A stretch of 34,303 nucleotides of DNA from an uncultured Caryophanales bacterium (GTDB taxonomy: Bacteria; Bacillota_I; Bacilli_A; RFN20; CAG-288). The first letter of the stretch is position 1, and the number at the start of each line of letters is the position of its first letter. The notes beneath the pieces were generated by a model. The model did not search any database. It saw nothing but the letters and a program-made list of their open reading frames with translations, and was not told the DNA's origin. Shown one piece after another: positions 33,819-34,303 of the stretch. The stretch lies in contig CALBLI010000021.1 in the NCBI GenBank assembly GCA_937896065.1, positions 1 to 34,303 of the forward strand, in the 5' to 3' direction. The translations under genes were made by a program, and so were the position numbers.

Positions 33819-34303
33819 ATGCAAATAAACAACATAGCCGTTTTATTTTTTATTCCTTTAATGATATTGTGTTCTTGCACAAATACAAGTAATAGTCTAT
33901 CTGATAATAAGGATTCAAGTACCATAGCATCTTCAACTAATAGTGAAAATTCTTCATCCTTTGATGCTTTATCTTTAAAACTTGAATCCGGACAAAATTT
34001 TAATTATTACCTATATACTCCAAAAAATGCAACTGAAAATATGTCTTTGATTTTATATTTGCATGGCGGAAGTGGGAAACCTGAAAGTGAAGAAGGTAAT
34101 TTAAATCTATTAACTGATGGAGATGGACTTCCTAAGTTTGTTAAAGAAGGACAAATATCACCAAATTCATATATTGTGTTTCCTCAACTCCCTTATGGAA
34201 AAAGAGGTTGGAGTGATGTTAAGAATGATTTATTTTCTTTTCTAAAGAAAGTTTCAATCGAATTAAAATGTAATAAAGAAAGAATTTCTATTACTGGTCA
34301 TTC
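33819..34303 (+). CDS. Alpha/beta-hydrolase lipoprotein (5' part; runs off the window)
   Basis: At least 161 codons, cut by the window end. ATG at 33819 follows GAGGTG by 8 nt. The signal ends in LCSC (lipidated Cys20) and is followed by a Ser/Asn-rich linker (about 21-50). The rest matches an esterase of the PHB-depolymerase/feruloyl-esterase or phospholipase type: LILYLHGGSG (oxyanion-hole turn, about 82-91), SYIVFPQLPYG, then SITGHS, the nucleophile elbow GxSxG, where the sequence stops with the Ser as the last full codon. Catalytic Asp and His lie outside. It would act outside the cell on an ester; substrate unknown. Confidence 0.8.
   Translation, partial: MQINNIAVLFFIPLMILCSCTNTSNSLSDNKDSSTIASSTNSENSSSFDALSLKLESGQNFNYYLYTPKNATENMSLILYLHGGSGKPESEEGNLNLLTDGDGLPKFVKEGQISPNSYIVFPQLPYGKRGWSDVKNDLFSFLKKVSIELKCNKERISITGH

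Noticed and set aside
1..34303. CRISPR array or insertion sequence
   Set aside because: No regularly spaced direct repeats, Cas genes or transposase motifs were seen; the repeats inside the LRR gene are protein-coding.
33819..34303. Hydrolase gene as a truncated pseudogene
   Set aside because: The frame is open to the last base and ends at the nucleophile motif only because the window ends.

Overview
The window is AT-rich (roughly 70% by eye) and reads cleanly with UGA as a stop and UGG as tryptophan, so the standard bacterial code applies. The str operon (rpsL-rpsG-fusA-tuf), a Bacilli-type S12, strong AGGAGG ribosome sites, CCA-encoding tRNA-Ser, and many Ser/Thr-linker lipoproteins with BspA-type or MBG-type domains point to a low-GC Bacillota lineage. 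My best guess is an uncultured gut member of the Erysipelotrichia/Mollicutes-RF39 side of the Bacilli rather than a true Mycoplasma. This placement is inferred from protein character, not from any search.

Layout: 1-60 holds the terminator of a gene to the left. 76-2657 (minus) carries a beta-propeller/MBG lipoprotein and a small XRE regulator. 2884-4752 (minus) is a two-gene operon of prs and a sugar-type nucleotidyltransferase. 4902-6209 is enolase with its own promoter and terminator. 6263-9683 has two lipoproteins of unknown role flanking a minus-strand Nudix-PfkB fusion. 9684-10012 has no gene but contains a promoter, hairpins and UUCG terminators on the minus strand that look like a small RNA. 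10013-14833 is a divergent pair of envelope-glycan membrane proteins (O-antigen-ligase-like, YfhO), followed by uvrA. 17715-22250 is the str operon with a structured leader and an internal tuf promoter. 22287-24432 is a tandem pair of RDD-type membrane proteins. 24482-29975 is a complete CUT1-type carbohydrate ABC importer (ATPase, two permeases, lipoprotein binding protein, small membrane protein). 30041-32653 is a BspA-type leucine-rich-repeat lipoprotein. tRNA-Ser(GCU) follows at 32878, then a decayed stretch with a Fic pseudogene, and finally the 5' part of an alpha/beta-hydrolase lipoprotein that runs off the right edge.

Functional themes: core information and energy metabolism (translation factors, enolase, PRPP synthesis, UvrA) is interspersed with surface functions (six lipoproteins, sugar import, glycan assembly). 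The most unusual items are: an approximately 120-residue insertion in the helical domain of the sugar-importer ATPase; a Nudix-PfkB fusion whose promoter places the transcription start on the AUG (leaderless); a candidate 107-157 nt small RNA at 9763-9919; an S12 with arginine at the streptomycin-resistance position; and a binding protein with an EF-hand-like calcium loop. I did not see a clear previously undescribed multi-gene system; the small RNA and the leaderless genes are the best candidates for something new.
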